Shown here: one piece after another, positions 27,979 through 37,272 of the stretch
Numbering within the stretch: position 1 is the first letter of the stretch
Layout of the letters: every line of letters begins with the position of its first letter
NCBI RefSeq assembly: GCF_003688405.1
Contig: NZ_REFC01000011.1
Location: 186,001 to 250,000, forward strand
Reading direction: 5' to 3'
Length of the DNA stretch: 64,000 nt
Origin: Ulvibacter antarcticus
GTDB lineage: Bacteria; Bacteroidota; Bacteroidia; Flavobacteriales; Flavobacteriaceae
Made by a program: the position numbers and the translations under genes
Notes under the pieces: generated by a model
Database searches by the model: none
Seen by the model: only the letters and a program-made list of their open reading frames with translations
Told to the model about the DNA's origin: nothing

Positions 27979-28174
27979 ATTAGGGTTTTCAGAATGAACT
28001 AAAGGGAGTTTTAGAGGTTAGATTTTATTTGTCATTTTTATTAAAGAGTAATAGTAATCCAGCAGATGCTAAACTCAAAAATGAGATGATATTATAAAAT
28101 TAATATGACTTTTTAAACTCCTTTTTTATTGTAAAGTTTTTCTTTGTTTTACTGTATTTTGTCAATTCGAGTGG

Positions 28175-28201
28175 ATTTTACTCATTTTTATTGAGTGAAA
28201 T
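28175..28201. repeat. Hairpin within the only long gene-free stretch (27979-28447)
   Basis: A 10-bp stem (ATTTTACTCA/TGAGTGAAAT with one G-T pair) and a 7-base loop. It is flanked by TTCGAG (28167-28172) and CGAGAA (28208-28213), a layout like decayed intergenic repeats in flavobacterial genomes. Apart from this hairpin and the terminator at 28404, I see no gene or RNA in the 469-base gap. Confidence 0.35.
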
Positions 28202-28403
28202 TTGTATCGAGAATAGCTTTTATCTCTTCTGAAGTTATGACGACTCGCTTATAATATACATCTCAAGTTGCTAATTCTTTTGAAGCTTCAGAAGAAACGA
28301 GAACATAAAGAATTTCCATTCACTCTCGAATAAGATTAGAAACTACCTATTTGAAACTTCCGAAATCCCTTCCGAAGAAAAACTAATAACATTAAAGCAT
28401 AAA

Positions 28404-28429
28404 AAAAGGCCCCGAAAACGGAGCCTTTT
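28404..28429. terminator. Terminator of the DUF5689 gene
   Basis: AAAAGGC-CCG / CGG-A-GCCTTTT hairpin with A- and T-rich flanks. It lies just after the stop of the minus-strand DUF5689 gene and could also stop plus-strand transcripts from the OmpA operon. Confidence 0.75.
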
Positions 28430-28447
28430 ATACTTTAAATCGTGTTA

Positions 28448-29863
28448 CTAGTTTCCTGTAACTTCGATATTGTTGATATGGTATCTAGTAGTTGCACTAG
28501 GATCTGATCCTTCGTACAAGAACGCGATGTTTATATTTCCATCAAGGCAAGAAATGTTTACCGGTCCGATATCCTGGAAACCACCAAAGCCACCAGAAGG
28601 TCCTGAAGGCACCGTGATGTCTAATAAACTCCATTCGGCAGTAGTAACATCACCTGTAAAGTTGGTAGAAACCAAAACGCTAAGGATAGTTCCGTTGTCG
28701 TAAGCAGCTTCTATTTGCAGGCTCAATTCTTCACCAGTAGTCTGATCCATATTGATCGCTGGAGTAACTAACCAAGCATCGATATCTGTTTCTCCACTAT
28801 TAAATCCAGAGATTTGAGCGTAGTTATTATTACTGAAGTTTCCTATTTCCCATACTTCGTTACCTCCGGTTATATTTACATTGGTCCACCCAATAGCTTC
28901 GTAATCTTCGATAGCATTGAACTGCTCAAAGTTTTCAGAATAGAAAACTGCACCTCCACCACTAGCAGTAGTACAAGTAAGTACGTTCGGGTCGCAACGT
29001 TCAGTTTGATCAAAGTTAATAGTTGAAGGATCGTTGATCACAACATTAAACGCCTCTCCGAAAAAGTTTTTCGTTAGAATTGCATCTAGTGTACCTCTAC
29101 CTGCAGGAAGCTCTAGGCCTTTAAAATCTGCAAATGTACTTGTACTAAAGATCGTAGATCCACCTGTAGCACAACTCTCTAATGAACGCTCACCGTCGAA
29201 CTCATCTGAAGGCTCTGCTGCAAAAGTTTTCGGTTCTGGACCCAATACATCATTTCTATTGAACTGAACATCGTTGAGTCGGATATAAGTATTTGTTAAG
29301 ATATCTGAGAATTCTGCCATTGTAATTTCCTTGGGAGTAATTTCAGCAACTTCATCATCTCTTAATAAAAAGTCTCTCTGATTAGCTTCAGCAATCTGAC
29401 CTAATTCACTTCCGTCACGCACACCGATAGTTAATACTCCGCTATCGTAGCCAGCAGACAAGCCAGTAACTTTAATAAATACCTTTCTACCAAATTCGTA
29501 AGTAGCTGAAAGTGGATTCGCATTAATTAGTACTTTAATACCCGTCGTAGGATTTGAAGGGTCGTTTTGAAGGATTAATTCTTCAAAAAAGTTTCCTGCA
29601 ATATCCTTAGAGATTACATAACCCAAAACATATTGTTCTACGTCTGCTGGGAAGGTGTATAAGGCATTTGCATCTCCAGTATCATCGATAGCAGAATCTA
29701 ACAAATTTCTCACGCCATTCATGGTTAGCAATTGATCTGAAGGGATATCTACCGATACGATTTGCTGTTCAGGAAGGTCATACTCATCATCCTGCACACA
29801 AGATACCACTACCATCATCGCGAATAGTAGTGTAAAGAATTTATAAATATTAATAGTTTTCAT
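28448..29863 (-). CDS. DUF5689 lipoprotein with choice-of-anchor J C-terminus
   Basis: A 471-residue lipoprotein (lipobox MVVVSC, Cys about 22). Residues ~40-280 match DUF5689, a domain common in Bacteroidota next to TonB receptors. The C-terminal part from about 310 (YSENFEQFNAIEDYEAIGWTNVN style, then AWLVTPAINMDQ) is a choice-of-anchor J, jelly-roll-like unit. The gene follows a TonB receptor gene by 23 bases on the same strand, so the pair is an operon. It likely acts as the surface-exposed binding partner of the receptor; the ligand is unknown. Confidence 0.85.
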   Translation of the reverse strand: MKTINIYKFFTLLFAMMVVVSCVQDDEYDLPEQQIVSVDIPSDQLLTMNGVRNLLDSAIDDTGDANALYTFPADVEQYVLGYVISKDIAGNFFEELILQNDPSNPTTGIKVLINANPLSATYEFGRKVFIKVTGLSAGYDSGVLTIGVRDGSELGQIAEANQRDFLLRDDEVAEITPKEITMAEFSDILTNTYIRLNDVQFNRNDVLGPEPKTFAAEPSDEFDGERSLESCATGGSTIFSTSTFADFKGLELPAGRGTLDAILTKNFFGEAFNVVINDPSTINFDQTERCDPNVLTCTTASGGGAVFYSENFEQFNAIEDYEAIGWTNVNITGGNEVWEIGNFSNNNYAQISGFNSGETDIDAWLVTPAINMDQTTGEELSLQIEAAYDNGTILSVLVSTNFTGDVTTAEWSLLDITVPSGPSGGFGGFQDIGPVNISCLDGNINIAFLYEGSDPSATTRYHINNIEVTGN

Positions 29864-29886
29864 AGTATGTAATTTAATTTCTTAAT

Positions 29887-32682
29887 TTAAAATCTGACGT
29901 AAATATTTGTGTAATAAGTGGTCCCGTTTCCGAAGAAATAGCGAGTTCCAAAAATTGGAGTGTCTCTGTTTTGTTCTTCCACCTGCTGTCTGTAACTCGC
30001 ACGACGGGAGTCTTCAAACCCTCCTGTTTTATAATCCTGATTTAGCACATTACTAATACTTGCAAAGAAGCCAACATAATAATCTTTAACTTTCCATGAT
30101 TTACCTCCGATAAGGTTCACTAAAAAGTAATCATCAATTTCTTCTTGTTTTAAAAGTTCTTTAGCAACTTCCTCGTCATAATCATTAAAGATCACTCCGT
30201 CGAAGTCGGTGTAAAAATCTGAAGCTCTTCTAAGATTACTCACATCTACATATGCATTGGAGTAATAGTTTCCGGTAACTCCTACAAACCAAAATTCAGG
30301 GTCACGGTATTCGAATCCTAATTGAAAAGCTCTTTCCGGACCACCGGCTACGTGATAATTCTTTAAGGCTACTTCACGAATACCCTGTGTTGAAATATCG
30401 TTTCCATCTAGAAATATAGTGCTTTCATCATTAAAATCATCTCCTGCTAGATACAACAATGGATTGTTAGTATAAATATTTTGCCCCAAAGCAGCAGCGG
30501 CTTTTACTTTAAAAGTAGGTAATACCTGTGCTTCGATTCCAAGCTCAACTCCCATATTACGTTTATCCATCCCTGTGACAACCTCTTGAACAAAAGCGTT
30601 ATTATCATCACCTGCAAGTGCATTTTGTGTAAAGAAGAAACCGATATCTGTTTGATCTTTAAATCCTACGTAATACCCGGTTAAACGAGCTTTAACGATA
30701 GGTGTTCTAAAAATATAACTTAGATCTACCGATTGTATTTTTTCATCTTCAAGACCTACTACGATATCGTTGGTTTGTCTCGCATTAGCGAATGTGTTTC
30801 TTATGGTAGGTGCTTTTGTTAGATAACCAGCATTTACATCAATTAGGTGACGTCCGGTAATTTTGTAGGTTGCACCTGCCTTCACACCATAATTTGTGAA
30901 ATCCATTTTTTCGCTTTCTCCTAAAGATCTGTTTTCTTCAGGAAAGTATCCGTTTTGATACAATCCTGTTCTCATATAAGATGTTTGAGATGCTGAAAGT
31001 CCGGCATAGAAATCTACTTGGCTATACTTAAACTGTGCCTGTGCAAAACCAGAAATTACTGTCGCATCTACGTCGTAATTATATTTGTATCGCTCTCCTT
31101 GTTGTACAATTCTATTAGGATTTTGAAGGTCACTATTTGATTGATCACCACCTTCACCAAAATTATCTATATCAAGATATCCGGTTCCTCCCAATAAGTC
31201 CTTTAACTCGGCAAAGTTTTCACTTTTTAAGCTTCTGTAATTCAAACTTCCGTTAAACAGAATATTCTCTGAGATCTTAGAATTTAATATAGTATTTAAG
31301 GTAAGTTGAGTATCGTCTACTCTGTCTTCTTGGATAGAATACGTAGACGGACCATTACTTATATTAGCTGCATATAAAGACGCCCAATCTATCTGTCCGT
31401 TATTTACAAAATCCTGTTCTGCAACATACGCCTGTTGGTAATCGTACGTTGTAGGGAATTCATCTTGCAAAAAATAACTAGGTAGTCGTTGGTAGTAATT
31501 TCCGGCAGGGTTACGGTTTCCACCATAATCCAGTCTTGTATTTCCAATTTTTCCAAATTGGTAGGCAACATTTGTATTAAGAGTGGTGTTCTCACTGATG
31601 TTCCAATAGTGGTTTAACATTACCACAGGTTCTTCAATATTACGGACACGACTACTTCTTTTATCATCGTCCTGATATCCCCAATTTGGATTGTACCTAA
31701 TTCCTTTAAGATCACGAACCTCTTGTGTAATAGCGGTAGATCGCGCTCTTCTGTTTGGAGTATAAAAAGCAGAAAAGTTTAAGCTGTGTGTGTCGTTTAT
31801 TTTTTTCTCTACGGAAGCAAAAAAAGAATTGGCATCGTATAAAGTTGCTTCCTGATAGCCTTCGTTCCCATATCTTCTGGCAACCAAAACAGAATAAGCC
31901 CATCCTTCCTTAGTAAGACCACTATTATACGATCCCATAATACGCCCTCGGTAGCTTCGGTTCGCAGCAGCATAAGAAACTCTACCTCCTTGTCTGTATT
32001 GTGAAGCACGCATCATAATATTGGTAGTACCCGCAACGTCACCAAAAGAATAATCACTGGCTTTTAATCCCATTGAAAACTCACGATTTCGCTGTACATC
32101 ATTTAATCCACCCCAGTCACCCCATTGTGGTCGACCGTTGTATTGTTTATTCATTTCAATACCGTTGATAAGTACTTTTCCGTTGGCGTTATCAAGACCT
32201 CTTGGACGGAAAAAAGTAGCGCTAAAATCGTAGGCAGCTGCATTGAGAAAAACATCTTTTGAAGCAGAAAGTAATCCGGAGACATTAAAAGAAGTTCCAT
32301 CGTCTTCATCTAATTCACTGTCGGTTAGGCTTATGATTCCTATTTGCTCTTCAATAGCAGTTAAATCGATTTCTAAAAGTATAGGGTCCAAATTAATGGT
32401 GTTCCCATTTTGAATTGTTATGGGAATTCTTTGCGCCATATAACCGATTTTTGAAACTAGTAGGACTTGCTCACCCTGTGGCAGATCCTCGTTTACAATA
32501 TTGAAGAGTCCTTCAGCATCAGTTGTTGTGGCAAATATGCTCCCTTGTATATTTACTTCTACATTAGGTACAACTTCACTCGAATTCGTATCTACTATTC
32601 TTCCCTTAACAATTGCATTTTGTGCGAAAAGTGAAAAGCTTCCGAACAGTGTAACTAACAAAGGATACATGAATTTTCTCAT
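29887..32682 (-). CDS. TonB-dependent receptor with carboxypeptidase-regulatory N-domain
   Basis: A 931-residue outer-membrane receptor. A signal peptide is followed by a carboxypeptidase-regulatory-like domain (VKGRIVDTNSSEVVPNVEVNI), a plug-like region (residues ~115-240) and a 22-stranded barrel ending in an aromatic residue (YVRF). It probably moves a nutrient across the outer membrane using TonB energy. It is co-transcribed with the DUF5689 lipoprotein and divergent from an exported EEP-type enzyme, a grouping that suggests uptake of a phosphorylated or nucleic-acid-derived compound. Confidence 0.88.
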   Translation of the reverse strand: MRKFMYPLLVTLFGSFSLFAQNAIVKGRIVDTNSSEVVPNVEVNIQGSIFATTTDAEGLFNIVNEDLPQGEQVLLVSKIGYMAQRIPITIQNGNTINLDPILLEIDLTAIEEQIGIISLTDSELDEDDGTSFNVSGLLSASKDVFLNAAAYDFSATFFRPRGLDNANGKVLINGIEMNKQYNGRPQWGDWGGLNDVQRNREFSMGLKASDYSFGDVAGTTNIMMRASQYRQGGRVSYAAANRSYRGRIMGSYNSGLTKEGWAYSVLVARRYGNEGYQEATLYDANSFFASVEKKINDTHSLNFSAFYTPNRRARSTAITQEVRDLKGIRYNPNWGYQDDDKRSSRVRNIEEPVVMLNHYWNISENTTLNTNVAYQFGKIGNTRLDYGGNRNPAGNYYQRLPSYFLQDEFPTTYDYQQAYVAEQDFVNNGQIDWASLYAANISNGPSTYSIQEDRVDDTQLTLNTILNSKISENILFNGSLNYRSLKSENFAELKDLLGGTGYLDIDNFGEGGDQSNSDLQNPNRIVQQGERYKYNYDVDATVISGFAQAQFKYSQVDFYAGLSASQTSYMRTGLYQNGYFPEENRSLGESEKMDFTNYGVKAGATYKITGRHLIDVNAGYLTKAPTIRNTFANARQTNDIVVGLEDEKIQSVDLSYIFRTPIVKARLTGYYVGFKDQTDIGFFFTQNALAGDDNNAFVQEVVTGMDKRNMGVELGIEAQVLPTFKVKAAAALGQNIYTNNPLLYLAGDDFNDESTIFLDGNDISTQGIREVALKNYHVAGGPERAFQLGFEYRDPEFWFVGVTGNYYSNAYVDVSNLRRASDFYTDFDGVIFNDYDEEVAKELLKQEEIDDYFLVNLIGGKSWKVKDYYVGFFASISNVLNQDYKTGGFEDSRRASYRQQVEEQNRDTPIFGTRYFFGNGTTYYTNIYVRF

Positions 32683-32729
32683 TCTGTAATACGTTGTTTA
32701 TTAGATTAAAAAATGTTATAAATCGGTTG

Positions 32730-32737
32730 CAAAACTA
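32730..32737 (-). promoter_or_regulatory. -7 box of the TonB receptor-DUF5689 operon
   Basis: TAGTTTTG on the minus strand matches TAnnTTTG, 47 bases before the receptor start. The -33 element is unclear. Confidence 0.4.
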
Positions 32738-32813
32738 CATTATTTAAATGAAATACCTACTTTTGGCGCAACAATTGTAATGAAGTTTACATAATCATAA
32801 TATCATCTATATA

Positions 32814-33872
32814 ATGAAATTAAAACATTGTTTGTTATCCCTTTTTGCCTTTTCAATATGTCTAGTTTCGGCCCAGGAAAAGAAGAATTACAAAGTAAAT
32901 ACCATTGCATTTTATAATGTCGAAAACCTCTTCGATTACGAGAATGACCCTATCACATTTGATGATGACAGAACTCCGGATGGGAAAGATCATTGGACCT
33001 CTGAAATATATAACGCCAAGTTAAAGAATATGGCGAAGGTGATCGCTGAAATTGGTAGTGATGTTACAGGCACATCTCCTGCTATCGTTGGTGTTTGTGA
33101 GATTGAAAATAGAAGAGTTCTCGAAGATCTTGTAAATCAAGAGGCATTACTTCAAAAAGACTACGGAATTATACAATTTGATTCTCCCGACAGGAGGGGA
33201 ATAGATGTTGGTTTGTTATATCAGAAAAAACTCTTTACGCCAACTGCCTACAAAGCACACGAACTGCTTATATATGACGATAATGATGTTTCCAAGCGCA
33301 TTTATACCAGAGATCAACTTTTGGTAAGTGGAATGCTGGACGGAGAAAAGATCCACATTATTGTGAATCATTGGCCTTCGAGAAGTGGTGGTGAAGCGAG
33401 AAGTCGCCCCAAGAGAATAAAGGCGGCCAAACTTAATAAAAAATTGATCGACTCACTTTTTAGCGATGATCCTTATGCTAAAATTATTACGATGGGTGAC
33501 CTCAACGATGACCCTACCAGTCCAAGTGTAAAGGATATTTTGAAAACTAAATCTGAAAGAGAGGATCTTCAAATAAAAGAACTTTACAATCCGATGGAAG
33601 AGATGTACAAAAAAGGACTTGGTACCTTGGCATGGAGAGACGGATGGAATTTATTTGATCAAACCATAGTTTCTTCCGAATTGATGAAAAAGGATTATTC
33701 ATCGTATCGCTTTTATAAAGCCGGAATATACAATAAGACATATTTAGCAAATGCTCAGGGGCAGTATAAAGGGTATCCTTATAGAAGCTTCGGAAATGGT
33801 TCCTTTACTGGAGGATATAGCGATCATTTTCCGGTGTATTTGTATCTTATAAAAGAAATCCCTTCAAACTAA
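32814..33872 (+). CDS. Secreted endonuclease/exonuclease/phosphatase (EEP) family protein
   Basis: A 352-residue exported paralogue of the EEP protein at 21002. A signal peptide ends near LVSAQEKK. The catalytic frame is complete: AFYNVENLFDYENDP at the start, NHWPSRSGGE, MGDLNDDP and SDHFPVYL at the end. The conserved Asn, Glu, Asp and His residues suggest active phosphodiesterase or phosphatase chemistry in the periplasm or outside the cell. It is divergent from the TonB receptor/DUF5689 pair and ends at a bidirectional terminator. Substrate is not known; extracellular DNA is one option. Confidence 0.87.
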   Translation: MKLKHCLLSLFAFSICLVSAQEKKNYKVNTIAFYNVENLFDYENDPITFDDDRTPDGKDHWTSEIYNAKLKNMAKVIAEIGSDVTGTSPAIVGVCEIENRRVLEDLVNQEALLQKDYGIIQFDSPDRRGIDVGLLYQKKLFTPTAYKAHELLIYDDNDVSKRIYTRDQLLVSGMLDGEKIHIIVNHWPSRSGGEARSRPKRIKAAKLNKKLIDSLFSDDPYAKIITMGDLNDDPTSPSVKDILKTKSEREDLQIKELYNPMEEMYKKGLGTLAWRDGWNLFDQTIVSSELMKKDYSSYRFYKAGIYNKTYLANAQGQYKGYPYRSFGNGSFTGGYSDHFPVYLYLIKEIPSN

Positions 33873-33892
33873 TTTCTGAAGTATTTCACAAT

Positions 33893-33927
33893 AAAAAAGG
33901 CGCTCATAAATTGTGAGCGCCTTTTTT
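33893..33927. terminator. Bidirectional terminator after the secreted EEP gene
   Basis: A 14-bp hairpin (AAAAAAGGCGCTCA / TGAGCGCCTTTTTT) with a 7-base loop, between convergent genes; strong on both strands. Confidence 0.85.
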
Positions 33928-33945
33928 AATTTCCGAAGAAAACCA

Positions 33946-34386
33946 CTAAAACCATTGATTCCACGGAATTCTACTTAACATTAGCAGTAATGCAATCGTG
34001 TAAAATATCGCCAACATTTTAAACTTTGGAGTTGACACCAATTTCTTTTTGTGTTTTGAATAGCCTATTGTGATAAAAACTACCATTAGAATCATAACCA
34101 ATGGATGTTCTATGGCGTTTAATCGCATCACTGAATCCTTCATCACAGCTCCCATTCCGTTATTTGTTATTGACTGAAGCCCTAATGGTGAAACAAAAAA
34201 TAAGATTAGACCCAGTAGCAACTGAAGGTGGGTAACGATTAGAGCAAATAAAGAAATTCTAAAATCCTTTGGTCCATATTCTTTTTTACTGAAAAATCCG
34301 ATCAAAGCATTGAGCGTTGCTAGAGTGACAATCAAGAGCACTAAATATGCCCAATATGAGTGTAAAAACTGAAGGGTTGTATACAT
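33946..34386 (-). CDS. Small four-helix membrane protein (cytochrome b-like)
   Basis: A 146-residue inner-membrane protein with four predicted transmembrane helices (about 7-28, 45-67, 92-112, 122-140). Histidines occur in or near helices (FLHSYW, THLQLLLG, EHPLVM) and could bind haem, as in the small cytochrome-b-like family often named in flavobacteria. The gap to the next minus-strand receptor gene contains no shared signal. The haem role is inferred from position of histidines only. Confidence 0.7.
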   Translation of the reverse strand: MYTTLQFLHSYWAYLVLLIVTLATLNALIGFFSKKEYGPKDFRISLFALIVTHLQLLLGLILFFVSPLGLQSITNNGMGAVMKDSVMRLNAIEHPLVMILMVVFITIGYSKHKKKLVSTPKFKMLAIFYTIALLLMLSRIPWNQWF

Positions 34387-34456
34387 ATAATTTTATTTTT
34401 CTAAAGCTTTATAGAAGCTTGCGTTGGTATTGACAAAGGTAGGGATAATTGCATAA

Positions 34457-34487
34457 AAAAACCGCCTGTTAAAAACGGGCGGTTTTA
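34457..34487 (-). terminator. Terminator of the second TonB receptor gene
   Basis: AAAACCGCC / GGCGGTTTT hairpin, with a T-run on the minus strand (plus-strand A-run 34455-34461), 23 bases after the receptor stop. Confidence 0.8.
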
Positions 34488-34509
34488 AAAAAGCTATGTT
34501 ATTTATACC

Positions 34510-37098
34510 TTAGAAGATATACTTTAAACTTGCGTTGTAAGTTCTACCATTTTCCGAATAGTAACCAAAAGCATCCGTATTTTGAAGACCTATGTAATCA
34601 AATGCATTAAATACATTTCCTCTGAAAGATAAATCATTACTTCCACCAAGGTTAAACTCATAAGATAAACCAAAATCAGAAATTGAATAAGGGTGTAATT
34701 TAGTTGGTACGTAGCTAGATGCTGGAGTTAAAGGGTCCGTAAACTCATAGTGACCTGCACGATAGTTAATGTTACCGTCTACACTTAATCCATCCATAAT
34801 TCTCGCTTTAGCTCTAAATCCTGTAGTAAACTGTGGCGCTGAAGAAACTTTCACTCCATCTCTGTTTACACCTTCTTCTGAAGAAAGCAATTCAGAAGTA
34901 TCTACATTGTAAATATCTACATTAGACTCTCCTTTATAAGCCCAGCTACCACCAGAAATATAAGTGTTAAGTGTTAACCAATCTGTAGCTCTCCATCCTA
35001 AATCAAATTCAGCTCCAGAGTGGAATTGACGAATCCCTCTTTGCAATATAGACTGATCAAAATCGTCTGTATCATCACCGGGAGTACCATTGTCATTTGA
35101 ATTTATATTAGTGATTGTTCTGTTAGCCCAATCGGTAACATATGCGTTAAAATTAGCTGAAAAACGATTCACTCTATAGTGGTATCCAGCTTCAAAAGAA
35201 CGAATAATTTCATTATCAACTTCCGGGCTTATTAAATCAGCATTAGACCCATTAAAAGCGAATATGTTATCTAAATAAGGTTGTCTAGAGTAGTATCCCC
35301 CATTTAAGAATATAGTACTTGCTTCTTCAATTGTATAAGAAACACCTCCTTTAAGATTATATCCACTTCTGCTTACTTTTTCTGAAGTTAAGTTTTCAAA
35401 TCTATCTTCTCTTTGGTACGATTGGCTAGAAAGAGATCCTTGGAAAAATACAGAGAAATTATCCAAAGCGTACTCTAATTGTCCAAAACCACCAATATAA
35501 TTGATATCTTCAGAATAATCATAAGCAATACGCTCACCTTCATCAGCAAAACTAGTAAGCGATGCCCATGGAGTAGCGTCGAAAGTTGCCGTAACTATTG
35601 CATCGTCAGGTCTGTCATTAGACCACCCTGTTAAACCGTAAAGATCTGTAACCTGTCTAAAGTGATCTCCAGTATACATTCTACCATCTATACCAACATT
35701 AAAAGACAAGTTTTCCGTAAAATCGTGGTTAAAGTTAGATACAACTCCATACCATTGGTGATTGTTTACAGAAGATCTTCTTATATAACCTGCTCCGTTG
35801 TCTCCTCCATAATCTCCTCCAACACCAACAAGTGCATTATTCGCGGCGATAGCTGCATAATCAATTTGACCTCCTAAAGGACCGTCTCCATCAGGATCTT
35901 CTGTTCTTTTTCTACCATTTCCTCTATCTCCAGTTCCACCACCGCGGCCCCAAGATGCATACAACACAGTAGAAAGCTCAGATTTTTCACTCATTGTCCA
36001 GTCCCAGTTAAGGTTTGCAACTGGCTTATGGTAATAGTTTTGTCTTTCAGACTCGATACCATCATCGGTATATCCCCAATGTTGGTTAAACTTAGGATCA
36101 GCTTCAATATTTTCTTTAGATTGAGACCATTTTTGTCCGTGTAATTGCGGTGCGCCAGTTAACAAAACATTAAATGAATGCGTTTCGTTTGGCTCATATC
36201 CAACAGCAAAGAAATAATTTTGTCCTTGTCCGTAAGTTCCTTTTGACCATTTTCTATGTGCTTGCCAGTAATCGACAAGAGCAGAAAATGCCCATCCTTT
36301 TTCGTTTCTACCAGTATTGTAAGCCATAGTTCCTTTAGCGTAGCTATCATTAGCTCCTAAAAAACGTACAAAACCACCTTCTTTTCTGTCTGCAGCTTTC
36401 ATAACAATATTGGTAGTACCACCAACAGATGAAATAGCTAATTTAGACGCTCCTAAACCTCTCTGTACTTGTATTGCACTTGCAATATCTGCAATACCGG
36501 CCCAGTTAGACCAGTATACTCTACCATCTTCCATTCCATTTATAGGTTGACCATTTAATAAAACAGCGATGTTTGTTTGGTCAAAACCTCTTAAGTAAAA
36601 TTGAGAATCTCCAAAACCAGATTGTCCGGAAACGTGTACAGAAGGAGTATTTTTTAATGCTTCAGTAATCTCAACATTACCAACTACTCTTTCTTGAATT
36701 TCAGTTGCTGTAATCGTAGAAACTGCTACTGGTGTTCTTCTACCTTCAGCAAGGTCAATTACACCTGTTCCAACAATAATAATCTCGTCTAAAGAATTAG
36801 CATCTGGAGAAAGTCTTATGGTACCAATATTGGCTGTCCCGTTTTTAAGGGTAAATGGCACTTTAGTTTGTGTATAACCAACATAAGAAATGGTTACAGA
36901 TCCAGAATTAGAATCTACATTTAAAGTAAAATTACCATCAAAATCGGTAATTGTACCGTTCGAAGTGCCCGATAACATGACGTTGGCTCCATTCAAGGGT
37001 CCGCCAAGTTCAGAATCCATAACGTTCCCCGTTACGTTTCCTTGTGAAAAAGCAGCAAAACTGCCTAGAAATAATAATAAGAGTAGTAGTTTGTTCAT
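34510..37098 (-). CDS. TonB-dependent receptor with carboxypeptidase-regulatory N-domain
   Basis: An 862-residue outer-membrane receptor. The signal peptide ends near AAFSQ; a carboxypeptidase-regulatory-like domain (GNVMDSELGGPLNGANVML) follows, then a plug with NTPSVHVSGQSGFGDSQFYLRGFDQTNIAVLLNGQPINGMEDG-type sequence split over residues ~120-230, and a barrel ending in LKYIF. It stands alone with its own promoter and terminator and has no SusD-like partner, so it is likely a small-ligand or metal-complex importer; the ligand is unknown. Confidence 0.87.
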   Translation of the reverse strand: MNKLLLLLLFLGSFAAFSQGNVTGNVMDSELGGPLNGANVMLSGTSNGTITDFDGNFTLNVDSNSGSVTISYVGYTQTKVPFTLKNGTANIGTIRLSPDANSLDEIIIVGTGVIDLAEGRRTPVAVSTITATEIQERVVGNVEITEALKNTPSVHVSGQSGFGDSQFYLRGFDQTNIAVLLNGQPINGMEDGRVYWSNWAGIADIASAIQVQRGLGASKLAISSVGGTTNIVMKAADRKEGGFVRFLGANDSYAKGTMAYNTGRNEKGWAFSALVDYWQAHRKWSKGTYGQGQNYFFAVGYEPNETHSFNVLLTGAPQLHGQKWSQSKENIEADPKFNQHWGYTDDGIESERQNYYHKPVANLNWDWTMSEKSELSTVLYASWGRGGGTGDRGNGRKRTEDPDGDGPLGGQIDYAAIAANNALVGVGGDYGGDNGAGYIRRSSVNNHQWYGVVSNFNHDFTENLSFNVGIDGRMYTGDHFRQVTDLYGLTGWSNDRPDDAIVTATFDATPWASLTSFADEGERIAYDYSEDINYIGGFGQLEYALDNFSVFFQGSLSSQSYQREDRFENLTSEKVSRSGYNLKGGVSYTIEEASTIFLNGGYYSRQPYLDNIFAFNGSNADLISPEVDNEIIRSFEAGYHYRVNRFSANFNAYVTDWANRTITNINSNDNGTPGDDTDDFDQSILQRGIRQFHSGAEFDLGWRATDWLTLNTYISGGSWAYKGESNVDIYNVDTSELLSSEEGVNRDGVKVSSAPQFTTGFRAKARIMDGLSVDGNINYRAGHYEFTDPLTPASSYVPTKLHPYSISDFGLSYEFNLGGSNDLSFRGNVFNAFDYIGLQNTDAFGYYSENGRTYNASLKYIF

Positions 37099-37126
37099 AG
37101 TTGTGAATGTTTGTTAAAAATTTTTG

Positions 37127-37134
37127 CAAAGATA
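37127..37134 (-). promoter_or_regulatory. -7 box of the 34510-37098 TonB receptor gene
   Basis: TATCTTTG on the minus strand matches TAnnTTTG, 28 bases before the start codon. The -33 region is T-rich (TTTTTGGG) without an exact element at 17 bases. Confidence 0.5.
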
Positions 37135-37272
37135 AATGCTTGCATCCCAAAAACATCACTGGTATGTTAAAAAAATGCTAACAAAATTGTTTTATAAATT
37201 TACTAGGAATTTTTAACGAAATGGATTTGAACTATTCTATTTGTTAACAGATTCATTAACAAATGCTTATCA

